From: Crystallibacter sp963696055
Lineage (GTDB): Bacteria; Actinomycetota; Actinomycetes; Actinomycetales; Micrococcaceae
NCBI GenBank assembly: GCA_963696055.1
Contig: CAVOIE010000002.1
Coordinates: 744,001 to 808,000 of the forward strand
DNA: 64,000 nucleotides
Direction of reading: 5' to 3'
The notes below the pieces were generated by a model. The model had not been told where the DNA came from, searched no databases, and saw only the letters and a list, made by a program, of their open reading frames with translations. Made by a program: the position numbers and the translations under genes. Position 1 is the stretch's first letter, and each line of letters opens with the position of its first letter. This document shows positions 45,976-54,431 of this stretch, piece after piece.

Positions 45976-46431
45976 CTACGGGATGGGCACCGTTCCGATC
46001 GGGCCGAAGCGCTTCATCACCATGGTCGAGGTAAGCCGCTGGACGCCGGGCAGGCCGCCGAGCGCGGTGTCATAGAGCACCTGGTAGGCGGCCAGATCTG
46101 GGGTCAGGACTCTCAGCATGTAGTCGATCTCTCCGAACAGCCGTTGGGCATCGACGATGTTCGGCACCGCGGTGACGGCCGCCTCGAAGGCGGCGATGGT
46201 CTCCAGATCGGTCCGCCCCAAAGTCACGAAGAGAATCGCCTCAAAGTGGAGCCCTACAGCTTCCGGTGAAACGACGGCGCGGTAGCGTTCGATCGCTCCC
46301 GACTGTTCGAGATCCTTCAGCCGCCGATGGCACGAGGAGAGGCTGAGCCCCACCCGGTTGGCGAGGTCGGTGGCACTCATCCGCCCGTCCTCTTGAAGCA
46401 GTGAAAGAATCTCCCGGCTTAATGCATCCAC
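45976..46431 (-). CDS. Lrp/AsnC family regulator
   Basis: A 151-residue regulator: AsnC-type helix-turn-helix at residues 1-55 (DALSREILSLLQEDGRMSATDLANRVGLS) and the RAM/Lrp ligand-binding domain (residues 65-145). It is divergent from a LysE-type exporter 116 bases away, a common arrangement in which the regulator senses an amino acid and activates its export. Confidence 0.92.
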   Translation of the reverse strand: MDALSREILSLLQEDGRMSATDLANRVGLSLSSCHRRLKDLEQSGAIERYRAVVSPEAVGLHFEAILFVTLGRTDLETIAAFEAAVTAVPNIVDAQRLFGEIDYMLRVLTPDLAAYQVLYDTALGGLPGVQRLTSTMVMKRFGPIGTVPIP

Positions 46432-46547
46432 GCCGGTAATTGTTCCACAAGAACCGGCAATTCGGCAGGAGAAGCGCAGAACATTTCACCTGTTTCGGCG
46501 TAATATTTACGGCTGTCGGGAAAGGTCGCAGGGAAAGAAGAAGCTCC

Positions 46548-47171
46548 ATGGATATGTCACTGGTCCTCCAATTCTGGGTGGTGGCGCTGCTGCTGGCGCT
46601 CACACCGGGGGCGGACTGGGCGTACGCCATCGGCGCTGGCCTGCGGGCCCCCTCGGTGGCCCCGTCGGTTCTGGGAATGGCGTTCGGCTATGCGGTGGTG
46701 GTCTGCATCATCGCCGTTGGAGCGGGCGCCTTGGTCACCCAGTACCCGATGTCGCTCACTGTGCTGACCATCGCCGGCTCGGCCTACTTGATCTATTTAG
46801 GCGTGAACACTCTGGTCAGCAAGGTCGGCCAGGTTACCGCCAGCGACGCTCCCCTCGGGCATGCCCCGGCCGCCCAGTTTTTCCGCGGCGCCGGCGTGAG
46901 CGGGATCAACCCGAAGGGGCTGCTCCTGCTGCTGGCGCTGCTGCCGCAGTTCACCTCGCCCGCCGGCTGGCCGTCGGCCGCGCAGATGCTGGTCTTGGGC
47001 GGACTGCATGTGGTCAACTGCCTCTACATCTACTTCGCCGTCGCCCTGCTGGCCCGGCGCATCCTCCGCTCCCAGCCCCGCGCCAGCGCCATCGTCGCCC
47101 GCGCCTCCGGCGTCATCATGGTGCTGATCGGGCTGGGCATCTTGGTGGAAAAGGCAGCCGAACTGCTCTGA
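46548..47171 (+). CDS. LysE/RhtB family amino-acid exporter
   Basis: A 207-residue membrane exporter with about six helices: LALTPGADWAYAIGAGLRAP near the start is the family's P-G motif, and GFINPKG-like GVSGINPKGLLLLLALLP occurs at about residue 120. It should pump out an amino acid, as suggested by the divergent Lrp protein. ATG 46548 has GGGAAAGAAG upstream; ATG 46554 is possible. Confidence 0.92.
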   Translation: MDMSLVLQFWVVALLLALTPGADWAYAIGAGLRAPSVAPSVLGMAFGYAVVVCIIAVGAGALVTQYPMSLTVLTIAGSAYLIYLGVNTLVSKVGQVTASDAPLGHAPAAQFFRGAGVSGINPKGLLLLLALLPQFTSPAGWPSAAQMLVLGGLHVVNCLYIYFAVALLARRILRSQPRASAIVARASGVIMVLIGLGILVEKAAELL

Positions 47172-47566
47172 TACGCCCGCTGAAGCCGGACCCGCCACAC
47201 CCAAATTCCGGCTGGAAACTTCACGGCATGCATGGCTGACCGGCTGAGCAATTTCCGATTGAGTATTCCGTGCGAGCTCATCCTTGCGCATCCGGCAAAT
47301 ACCCGCAGCGCGGCTCCGTGCCCCGCCCGATGCCTTTGCGGCCGAATTACGCCATGTTTCAAATGCAGTATCTGCGGAGTAATTGTCCTGTAGTAGCTCA
47401 TAAGTTTTTCATCCAGTTCGAATTTCCAGTATTCTCGCCCTGCTCTTCCGCCATCCGTTAAGGCTGCCGTGAATGGGTGGATTTTGACCGTGGGGCGGGT
47501 AGAATATTCGTGGTCGAGATCGGACCGAAGACCCCGGCATATTGATCGGATATAGGAGAGCACCTC
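47172..47566. other. AT-richer gap before the FadR-type regulator
   Basis: Nearly 400 bases with no recognised gene. The stretch 47340-47530 is clearly less GC-rich than neighbours, and contains TTGACC at 47484 and TAGAAT at about 47499, only about 10 bases apart, so the promoter is not certain. Confidence 0.4.
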
Positions 47567-48328
47567 GTGGCTTCACCGCTGGCGCTGCAGTCTCAGATTT
47601 ATCGATCGCTGCCGGAGATGGAACGCTCGGAAGCCATCGTCCGCCGGATCTCTACGGCCATCTCGCTGGGCATGCTGCGGGTCGGGGAACGACTCCCGGT
47701 TGAGGCCGAACTCTCCGAAATGTTCGGCGTCGCCGGCGCGACCCTCCGGGATGCCCTGGCTGCCCTGCGCGACCAGGGAGTTGTCGAGACCAGGCGGGGC
47801 CGAAACGGCGGCACCTTCGTGGTCAAGTTCCCGGCCACCCAGGAAGAGAACCTGCGCCAGTACCTGCGCGAGACCTCCATTGCCGACCTTCGCGATCTGG
47901 GCGACGAGCAGACGGCGGTAGCGGCTGCCGCAGCCCGTTTGGCCTGCGACCGGGCCGATCCCAAGGACCTGGACCGTCTAGAACGACTGGCCCGCGGATT
48001 GGAACAAGCCACGACGCCGGAGACCAAGGCGCGGGCCGACAGCCGCTTCCACATTGAACTGGCGGTGGTAGCCCAATCTCCCCGGCTGACCAGTCAGGAA
48101 ATCAGGCTGCAGGGCGAAGTCGGCCAGCTCCTGTGGACCCCGATGGCAGGCGTCTTCGACGAGCAGCTCGCGGCGCGCGAGCATCTGGGAATCGTAGCCG
48201 CGGTGCGGGAGGACGATCCCGACCGGGCGCAGCGCCTGGTCTTGGAACACATCCGCCGCAACACCTACCACCTGATCGATACGAAGCTGACCCTCACGCA
48301 TGCCGGCGAAGAACAGGAGATTTCATGA
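47567..48328 (+). CDS. FadR-subfamily GntR regulator, amine-island regulator candidate
   Basis: A 253-residue regulator: winged helix at residues 20-85 (RVGERLPVEAELSEMFGVAGATLRDALAALRDQGVV), then a helical FCD domain with the conserved R-x-x-x-E/D and HIELA motif (residues 155-165). GTG 47567 has AGGAG. Its stop overlaps the ATG of a Cache-domain gene, so they form one operon. It sits beside the convergent P450/gamma-glutamyl operon and is the best candidate regulator of it; piperidine loci of mycobacteria also carry a GntR-type regulator. Confidence 0.87.
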   Translation: MASPLALQSQIYRSLPEMERSEAIVRRISTAISLGMLRVGERLPVEAELSEMFGVAGATLRDALAALRDQGVVETRRGRNGGTFVVKFPATQEENLRQYLRETSIADLRDLGDEQTAVAAAAARLACDRADPKDLDRLERLARGLEQATTPETKARADSRFHIELAVVAQSPRLTSQEIRLQGEVGQLLWTPMAGVFDEQLAAREHLGIVAAVREDDPDRAQRLVLEHIRRNTYHLIDTKLTLTHAGEEQEIS

Positions 48329-49042
48329 CCGCGCCAGCAACTTCACAGGCTGCCGACAGCGCCGCTGCCATCGAGGCATGGCTCAACGGGCTCTACAGTG
48401 ACCTTCATGCCTCGTCACAAGAGGTGAAAAAGCAGCTTGAGGAAAGAATTTCCGAAGGCAGCAAAATATCAACCAACCGACATTGTCGGAATCCGCGAAA
48501 TGGCCGAATCATTCCTGAATTCACATGACACTGCCGTGGGTGCCGGCGAAATCTTCTCACTCTCCGCCATCAAGGATGCCGAAGGCGTTCTGGAATGGTG
48601 GATCCGGAATGATTTCGGCCAGATCGAAAAGTTCGGTTTTGATTTAGCCCCGGAAGGTGACCGGTTCTACGATTACGAAAAGCTCCCCTGGTTCTCCATT
48701 GCGGCGAAAACGGGGCAGCAATCGATCGCCGGCCCGTATGTGGACTATCTGGGCTTCGACGAATACATCGTCACCTGCGCCGTTCCCACCTACGTCCACG
48801 GCTCGTTCATCGGCGTCACGGGCTGCGACATCCGGATCCGGGACCTGGAGAACAAGTTGATCCCGATCGTCCGGCGGATCCCGGGCGATGCCGCCATCCT
48901 GAACGACCAGAACCGCGTGATCCTGGGCAATTCGGGACGCTTTATTGTCGGGGAACGGATCAAGTCCGATCCAGAAGGTTTCACCTTCCTGCCGCTGGAC
49001 GTACCAAACCTGAACCTGCGGTTGATCTGCCCCACCGAGTAG
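48325..49042 (+). CDS. Cache-domain protein without export signal (frameshift near 48436)
   Basis: About 238 residues in two frames: MTAPATSQAADSAAAIEAWL from ATG 48325 and, after a one-base slip near 48436, LRKEFPKAAKYQPTDIVGIR onward to 49042. The part from residue ~70 shows a Cache fold (LPWFSIAAKTGQQSIAGPY, YIVTCAVPTYVHGSFIGVTGCDI). Cache domains are normally extracellular sensors, but no signal peptide or membrane helix is present. Coupled to the FadR protein, it probably reads an internal ligand. Function unproven. Confidence 0.75.
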
Positions 49043-49056
49043 CGCAAACCAACGTG

Positions 49057-50013
49057 TCAGGCATGCACACTGCCAGCCAACCGCACTGCGTCGAGGGCAC
49101 CTCCCTTCCGGCCTTGTTCGGTTCGGCTTGAGCGGACGAACTCGGCAAACAAAGCCATCCGGTCGGCCTCGCTCCCGTCCGAATCCTCCGGGTGCCACTG
49201 CACGCCGACCACCCAGGTCTTGCCCGGATGCTCGGTTCCCTCGACCACGCCGTCGTCGGCCATCGCCGTCGCCGTGAGTTCGGGGCCCACTGTCCCCACT
49301 GCCTGATGATGGCCCGATCGGACGGTAATCCGTTCGCAGCCCATGATCGTGGCGATCTTGGAACCGGGCAGCAACCGAATGGACTCATCTAGGAACATCG
49401 GTTCTCCCGGGCCCCCGCGATGCAGGTGCCACGGGTCCAGATCCGGAATCAGGGTGCCTCCGCAGGCCACGTTCAGCAGTTGCGAACCGCGGCAAATGGC
49501 CAGCAGCGGTTGGTCCCGTTCGAGCACGCCCGCGATCAGCTCAAGGCAGTACTCGTCCGCGCGGCGGTCCACGCCGTACGAGTTCGGTACCGGAGCATGG
49601 TGCCCGTACAACGCGCCGTCCACGTCGCCGCCGCCCAGGAAGAGCACGCCGTCGAAGGCGTCCAGTTCGGCCGCCGGCAGCAGTTCAGTTGCCGCACTGT
49701 CCACCAGCACGGCGCGGGCGCCCACGGCCAACAGGGTCTCGAGCGCCGTCCGGGTGAAGCGCTCCATCAGTTCCAGCGTCTGGTCCGTCATCCCGGGAAA
49801 GGTCAGGGAAACAACGACGGCGATGCGCGGCGCGTCCGTCGGCAGGTCGGCTAAACCGGCCGGCAGCACCCGCGCCGGCTCTACCCGCAGAAGGGCGGGA
49901 CGCGAGGGCCCCGCAAGAGAGCAGCCAGGGGTCCCCGTGCGCGGAGCGTGCGGGGCAGGCTGCGAACGGGCGGCGGAGCCGACACTGCGGGAGCGTTCCG
50001 ACCGCCCGGTCAC
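49057..50013 (-). CDS. Gamma-glutamyl hydrolase, class C26, with N-terminal extension
   Basis: A 318-residue glutamine-amidotransferase-fold peptidase. The nucleophile Cys is in AICRGSQLLN and the His-Glu pair in QWHPED, as in PuuD-type gamma-glutamyl-GABA hydrolases. Roughly 75 residues precede the domain (TDAPRIAVVVSLTFPGM), without signal peptide. GTG 50013 overlaps the stop of the previous gene (GTGA). It is the second of two tandem C26 hydrolases at the end of the operon. Confidence 0.83.
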   Translation of the reverse strand: MTGRSERSRSVGSAARSQPAPHAPRTGTPGCSLAGPSRPALLRVEPARVLPAGLADLPTDAPRIAVVVSLTFPGMTDQTLELMERFTRTALETLLAVGARAVLVDSAATELLPAAELDAFDGVLFLGGGDVDGALYGHHAPVPNSYGVDRRADEYCLELIAGVLERDQPLLAICRGSQLLNVACGGTLIPDLDPWHLHRGGPGEPMFLDESIRLLPGSKIATIMGCERITVRSGHHQAVGTVGPELTATAMADDGVVEGTEHPGKTWVVGVQWHPEDSDGSEADRMALFAEFVRSSRTEQGRKGGALDAVRLAGSVHA

Positions 50014-50747
50014 CGCGCACCTGCCCCTGCCAGACCGCCCTCGGTGACGGCGCGGCGCCGTGCGGCGGCCTTGACCACCCATTGGAACAGCGCATGGTCG
50101 CTGGCATTGGCTTCCGCGGTGTCCTCCGGGTGCCACTGGATCGCCAGCAGCGGTGCTCCCGGTACTTCCGCCGCTTCCACCACGCCGTCCTCGGCCGTAG
50201 CGGTGACAGTCAGCCCTTCGCCCAGCACCCCGACCGCCTGATGGTGGTAGGAGGAGACATCCACGGTGCCGCTCCCGACAACCTCGGCCAGCAGCGAGCC
50301 TGCGGCGACCCCCACCGGATGGACTGTGCCCTTGTGCTGCACGTCCCCAGATCCGAGGTGCTGGATCAGCGTGCCGCCGCGGCCGACGTTCAGCAGTTGC
50401 AGACCGCGGCAGATGGCCAGCAGCGGCACGCCTGCGGCGATGCAGGCTTCGATAATCCCGGTCTCGTAAGCGTCCTGGCCCTCGTAGTCGGTGGGCCAGT
50501 GGTGCTCGTCAGGCTCGGCACCGTACAAAGACGGCGCCACGTCGGCCCCGCCCGGCAGAACGACGCCGTCCAACCGGGCGAGCTGTTCCGCCGGGCTATC
50601 GCCGGTCCCCGGGAACATGATTACCGGCTCGCCTCCGGCCCGGACGATGCAGCGCAGCACCGCGGCGGCAACGGCGACGCCGTCGTAGCGCAGGCCGTGG
50701 ACCGAGTTGGACCACATTCCCGGCACCCCGATCAGAGGTCGAGTCAT
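50010..50747 (-). CDS. Gamma-glutamyl-GABA hydrolase-like protein, class C26
   Basis: A 245-residue hydrolase of the PuuD type: MTRPLIGVPGMW start, nucleophile Cys113 in AICRGLQLLN and QWHPED near residue 215. It should remove glutamate from gamma-glutamyl amines or acids made by the neighbouring ligase. ATG 50747 overlaps the stop of the binding-protein gene. Length and residues are normal for the family. Confidence 0.88.
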   Translation of the reverse strand: MTRPLIGVPGMWSNSVHGLRYDGVAVAAAVLRCIVRAGGEPVIMFPGTGDSPAEQLARLDGVVLPGGADVAPSLYGAEPDEHHWPTDYEGQDAYETGIIEACIAAGVPLLAICRGLQLLNVGRGGTLIQHLGSGDVQHKGTVHPVGVAAGSLLAEVVGSGTVDVSSYHHQAVGVLGEGLTVTATAEDGVVEAAEVPGAPLLAIQWHPEDTAEANASDHALFQWVVKAAARRRAVTEGGLAGAGAR

Positions 50748-51475
50748 GCCGGGACCTCGGTGGTCAGCGGGAATGGCAGGTGCGGCATCCACTCGGCCCA
50801 GACTGTTCCCAGCCGGCCGTCCGAGATCACGGCCCCCAGCGCCGCGTTCAGGCCGGCCAGCAGCTGTGGGTTGTCCTTCGCCACGCCGATGCCCCAGTGA
50901 TTGCCGGTCCTGGCGGTGAAGGCCACATCGTAGGCCGGGTCCTCCCCCAGCGGGACGGTCACGACGTCGTCGTCAATCATCGCGTCCACCTCGCCGTTGC
51001 GCAGTGCCGCGAGCATGTCGGCGAAAACGTCGTCGCTGGCGCCGAAGGCCACGGGAACGATGCCGGGGAAGGTGGAGGCCAGCCGCATGTTGGCGCTGCC
51101 TTCGATGGCCGCGACACGGTAGCCGGACAGATCTTCCGGGGAACGTGCCGGATCGCCCTTTCGGACCAAGACCGTCTCGTCGAACACCGCGTACGGCTCG
51201 GTAAAGTCCACTACCGCCCGCCGCTCGGGGATGATGCCCTGGCCGCACCAGACGGCGTCCACCGTATGGTCACGCACCGACGGGAGCATGTCGTCCCAGG
51301 GCATGCACGCCCATTCGATGTTCAGGCCCATCGCGGAGGCTACCAGTTCGGCAGCCGCGGGTTCATATCCGCGTCGCTTGCCGCTGGCATCGGCCCGACT
51401 GAACAATGGCGGGGCTTCGGAGTCGATGCAGGCCAGCCGCAGGATTCCCGGGGTCATTGTCTGCACGCCGCTCAC
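50744..51475 (-). CDS. Substrate-binding-fold protein lacking a signal peptide
   Basis: A 243-residue type 3 solute-binding domain (LRLACIDSEAPPLFSRADAS, GYEPAAAELVASAMG, VDFTEPYAVFDETVLVRKGD, NHWGIGVAKDNPQLLAGLNAAL). From GTG 51475 the protein starts directly in the first beta strand, with no signal peptide or lipobox, and no ABC permease or ATPase is nearby. It may be a cytoplasmic amine or amino-acid sensor/enzyme helper. GTG overlaps the glutamine-synthetase-like stop. Confidence 0.82.
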   Translation of the reverse strand: MSGVQTMTPGILRLACIDSEAPPLFSRADASGKRRGYEPAAAELVASAMGLNIEWACMPWDDMLPSVRDHTVDAVWCGQGIIPERRAVVDFTEPYAVFDETVLVRKGDPARSPEDLSGYRVAAIEGSANMRLASTFPGIVPVAFGASDDVFADMLAALRNGEVDAMIDDDVVTVPLGEDPAYDVAFTARTGNHWGIGVAKDNPQLLAGLNAALGAVISDGRLGTVWAEWMPHLPFPLTTEVPA

Positions 51476-52899
51476 GGGATGGTCTCCCAGTACATCTCGC
51501 GGTCCCATTCGGTAATGGCGCCGCAGTAGCGGGCCCATTCTTCCTGTTTGAGCTGGGTGTAGATCGCCACCAAGTCCTCGGGCAGCGCCGCGGTGAGGTA
51601 AGTGTCGGACACGAACGCGTCGATGGCGTCGCCCAGGGTGAGCGGCAGTTGGCCGCCTACAGGGCCGTCGGCACCGCCGTCGGGCATGCCGGGATCCAAT
51701 TGGCGGTCCAGCCCGTCCTGCATGGCGGCGATCAGCAGCGTGTGGGACAGATAGGGGTTCACTGCGGCGTCCGGCACGCGGTACTCCATCCGCCCGTTCG
51801 AGGAGATGCGGATCAAGCAGCCGCGGCTGTCCAGTCCCCAGTTGGCCAGGCTCGGCGCGAACTGGCCGGCGTCCCAGAACCGTTTGTAGGAGTTCACCGT
51901 TGAGGCCATCACGGCCATCGACCCTGGTGCATGGGCGAGCAGGCCCCCGATGGCATGCTTCGCCGTCTCCGAGACGTGCAGTTCCACCCGGCCGGCGTCC
52001 TCAATGACGTTGGTGTCGCCGTCCCACAAGCTGAGGTTATGGTGGCAGCCGTTGCCCATCTGGCCGTTGTACGGCTTGGGCATGAAACTGGCAGTGACGC
52101 CGAATTCGCGGGCCACCTGCTTGCAGATCTGCCGATAAGTGACCAACCGGTCGGCGGTGTTCTCCACCCGGTCATACATCCAGTTCAGCTCAAGCTGGCC
52201 GTCGTCCTCGTAGTCGCCCTCGATCATGTCCAGGCCCATGGCCGTGGCATAGGTAATCAACTGCTTGTAAATGGGGCGCATCCGCTCCAGATTTTCCACC
52301 TGGTACGCGGGGCTGGTGCCGGGCTTCTTCACCACCTCCAGGCCGGGACCCTCCCAGGTCATCTCCGGTTCGGTGCCAGAGCGGACTTCAAAGCCGGTCC
52401 GGGCAGTGAACGCCTCGTGTGACCGGATCAGCAGGGACCGTGTGTCCACCGGCATCAGGCGGCCACCGACCTCGGGCAGATGCGGGGGCTCGTAGGCGGT
52501 GCAGAAAATCCGTGCCACTTTCGTGTCCCACGGAAGAACCACGAAGGTGTCCGGCTCCGGAAGTGCCCAGAACTCGCGGGCCTCGATGCCCCCACCGATC
52601 AGGTTGCCGTAGCGGTCGTTCTGCAGATCGGACAGCGCGGTGCGGTGAAAGCAGATGCCCTTTTCCAAGTTGCGGCGGAAGTGGTTGGCGGGAACCATCT
52701 TCGCCACCATGCGCGCGCCGATCGTCGGCAGCGCGTAGTAGACGTATTCCACGCCGGCCTCTTCGATCTTGCGGCCGAGTTCGCGCACCGTTTCGGGGCG
52801 CAGGTTTCGTTCCTGATGGCGGCCGAACGCGTCGCGGTCGTTCAGGACCGCCAGCATCTCGACGGCGGCGGTGTCCGGCCGTATGGGGGTCAGTGTCAT
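51472..52899 (-). CDS. Glutamine-synthetase-like gamma-glutamyl ligase
   Basis: A 475-residue GS-fold ligase. GS landmarks are present: EGDYEDDGQLELNW, the metal and ammonium region (NGQMGNGCHHNLSLW) and the arginine-rich SSNGRMEYRVPDAAVNPY near residue 390. It differs from GlnA in length and residues, as in PuuA/GlnA3-like enzymes that glutamylate amines such as putrescine or ethanolamine. In context (P450 system upstream, C26 hydrolases downstream) it would make a gamma-glutamyl-amine. A GS-like gene also follows the mycobacterial morpholine P450 cluster. Confidence 0.88.
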   Translation of the reverse strand: MTLTPIRPDTAAVEMLAVLNDRDAFGRHQERNLRPETVRELGRKIEEAGVEYVYYALPTIGARMVAKMVPANHFRRNLEKGICFHRTALSDLQNDRYGNLIGGGIEAREFWALPEPDTFVVLPWDTKVARIFCTAYEPPHLPEVGGRLMPVDTRSLLIRSHEAFTARTGFEVRSGTEPEMTWEGPGLEVVKKPGTSPAYQVENLERMRPIYKQLITYATAMGLDMIEGDYEDDGQLELNWMYDRVENTADRLVTYRQICKQVAREFGVTASFMPKPYNGQMGNGCHHNLSLWDGDTNVIEDAGRVELHVSETAKHAIGGLLAHAPGSMAVMASTVNSYKRFWDAGQFAPSLANWGLDSRGCLIRISSNGRMEYRVPDAAVNPYLSHTLLIAAMQDGLDRQLDPGMPDGGADGPVGGQLPLTLGDAIDAFVSDTYLTAALPEDLVAIYTQLKQEEWARYCGAITEWDREMYWETIP

Positions 52900-52935
52900 G
52901 TCAGTCTTCCTTCGAGTCGGTGGCCTGGCGGCCGT

Positions 52936-54186
52936 CTAAACGGCCGCCAGCTGGGAGCCGGCGGGCAGGTCGGCCTCGGTCACGAGCTTGCGGTAATGCA
53001 ATTGGCGGTCTGCGGGTAGGGCGGCGGTGACGGCGCCGATGAGCCGGCCGCCGAGGTAGTAGGCCAAAGCGACGCCGTCGGCGGGCCGGGACGGGTCCCC
53101 TTCGAAGACCTCGATCCGGTCGGCGACGGCCGGGCTGCCCACGCCTTGGACGCGGATGCCGAAGATGTCCGTCCAGAAGGAGGGCAGCGGCGCCGCGGGT
53201 TCAGGTGTTCTCGTGCCGTTCAGTCCTGCGACCAGGACGGGAGCAGCGATCTTGGCGGTATCGGTCGGGGTGGCCCAGTGCTCTACCCGGCGAGGCTCCG
53301 TGCCGGCGCGCCGGTCCGGGTAGCGTGCCACATCACCGACTGCAACCACGTGTTCCGTCCCGAGCACCCGCAGCTGCCGGTCGCACAGCACGCCGTCGGT
53401 CAGGTCGAGGCCGTTGCCGGCCAGCCACTCGACGTTTGGCTGCGAACCTACCGCCTCAATCACGGCATCGGCGGGCACCTCGCGTCCGCCGGTCGAAGCG
53501 GACCCCGGCGCAACGCTGCGGTCCGTCGGTTCCATCGTCCTGCCAGGTGAACGCGGCGACGCGTTCGCCCGAAGGCACTCGACGCCGCGTGCGGTCAGGA
53601 AGCTGCGCATGCCCTCGCTGAGTTCGCGGCCGAGCGCGCGCTGCATCGGCCCGCTGCCGCCCTCGATCAACGTCACCCTGCAGCCCAGTAGCGTGGCGGT
53701 GGCAGCAACCTCGCAGCCGATGAATCCTGCACCCACCACCACGATCCGGGCATCCGGCCGCAAATCTCGGTGCAGTCCCAGCGCGTCCTCCAGGGTGCGA
53801 ATGACGTGCCGGCCGTGCAGCGGCCCGGGCACCCGGACGCGCGCCGGCCGCAGCCCGGTGGCGACCACCAGTCCGTCGTAGCCCAACCGTTCGCCGGTAG
53901 CAAGCGTCAGGGTCCGGCCCGCGAGGTCCGCGCCGGTCACCGGCGCACCAAGCTTCCAAGCGATGTCCGCTGCGCTGCGGCGCTGCCGCAGCGCGACCGT
54001 CGCGAGCGCTTCCTGGATCGAGCCGGGCGACTTCAACAGTTCCTTCGAGAGCGGAGGCCTGTTGTAGGGAGGATGGACTTCCCCGCCGATGACGATGATC
54101 TCCTCCTCCCAGCCGGCCGATCGTAGTTGTTCCGCGGCGCGCAAACCTCCCATCGAGGCTCCCGCGACGGCGATTCTGCGGGCCAT
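52936..54186 (-). CDS. FAD-dependent ferredoxin reductase
   Basis: A 416-residue NAD(P)H:ferredoxin reductase of the putidaredoxin-reductase type: GASMGGLRAAEQL (FAD site), DGLVVATGLRPAR, the NAD site VVGAGFIGCEVAA, and the FAD-closing VVAVGDVARYP. The C-terminal reductase domain is visible in WTDIFGIRVQGVG. It would feed electrons to the ferredoxin gene just upstream and thereby the P450. Confidence 0.9.
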   Translation of the reverse strand: MARRIAVAGASMGGLRAAEQLRSAGWEEEIIVIGGEVHPPYNRPPLSKELLKSPGSIQEALATVALRQRRSAADIAWKLGAPVTGADLAGRTLTLATGERLGYDGLVVATGLRPARVRVPGPLHGRHVIRTLEDALGLHRDLRPDARIVVVGAGFIGCEVAATATLLGCRVTLIEGGSGPMQRALGRELSEGMRSFLTARGVECLRANASPRSPGRTMEPTDRSVAPGSASTGGREVPADAVIEAVGSQPNVEWLAGNGLDLTDGVLCDRQLRVLGTEHVVAVGDVARYPDRRAGTEPRRVEHWATPTDTAKIAAPVLVAGLNGTRTPEPAAPLPSFWTDIFGIRVQGVGSPAVADRIEVFEGDPSRPADGVALAYYLGGRLIGAVTAALPADRQLHYRKLVTEADLPAGSQLAAV

Positions 54187-54188
54187 GA

Positions 54189-54380
54189 TCAGTCCTTGAG
54201 GAAGATTGCTTGGACAGGGCAGACGTCGATGGCTTCTTCGACCTCATCCAGGAGCGAGTCGTCGAAGGTCGGCTCGTATTCGAGGACGCCATCCGGGTTC
54301 ATCCGGAATACTTCCGGAGCGGCGATGGCGCACTGTCCGTGGTTGTCGCACAAGCTGCGATCGACATCAACGGTCTTCAT
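54189..54380 (-). CDS. [3Fe-4S] ferredoxin
   Basis: A 63-residue ferredoxin with three cluster cysteines, C11, C17 and C54, in CDNHGQC and VCPVQAI; the position of a fourth Cys is His14, so a [3Fe-4S] cluster is expected. Such small ferredoxins are typical P450 partners in actinobacteria. It lies between the P450 and reductase genes with a 2-base gap to the latter. Confidence 0.95.
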   Translation of the reverse strand: MKTVDVDRSLCDNHGQCAIAAPEVFRMNPDGVLEYEPTFDDSLLDEVEEAIDVCPVQAIFLKD

Positions 54381-54431
54381 GGGGATCCTGCTTTCTGTTG
54401 GCGCTGTAGTGCTGTGAGTGCTGTCCGCCGG

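Noticed and set aside
47030..47563. 177-codon minus-strand frame in the AT-richer gap
   Set aside because: Overlaps the LysE gene in antisense, and the gap part has poor codon composition and no homology.
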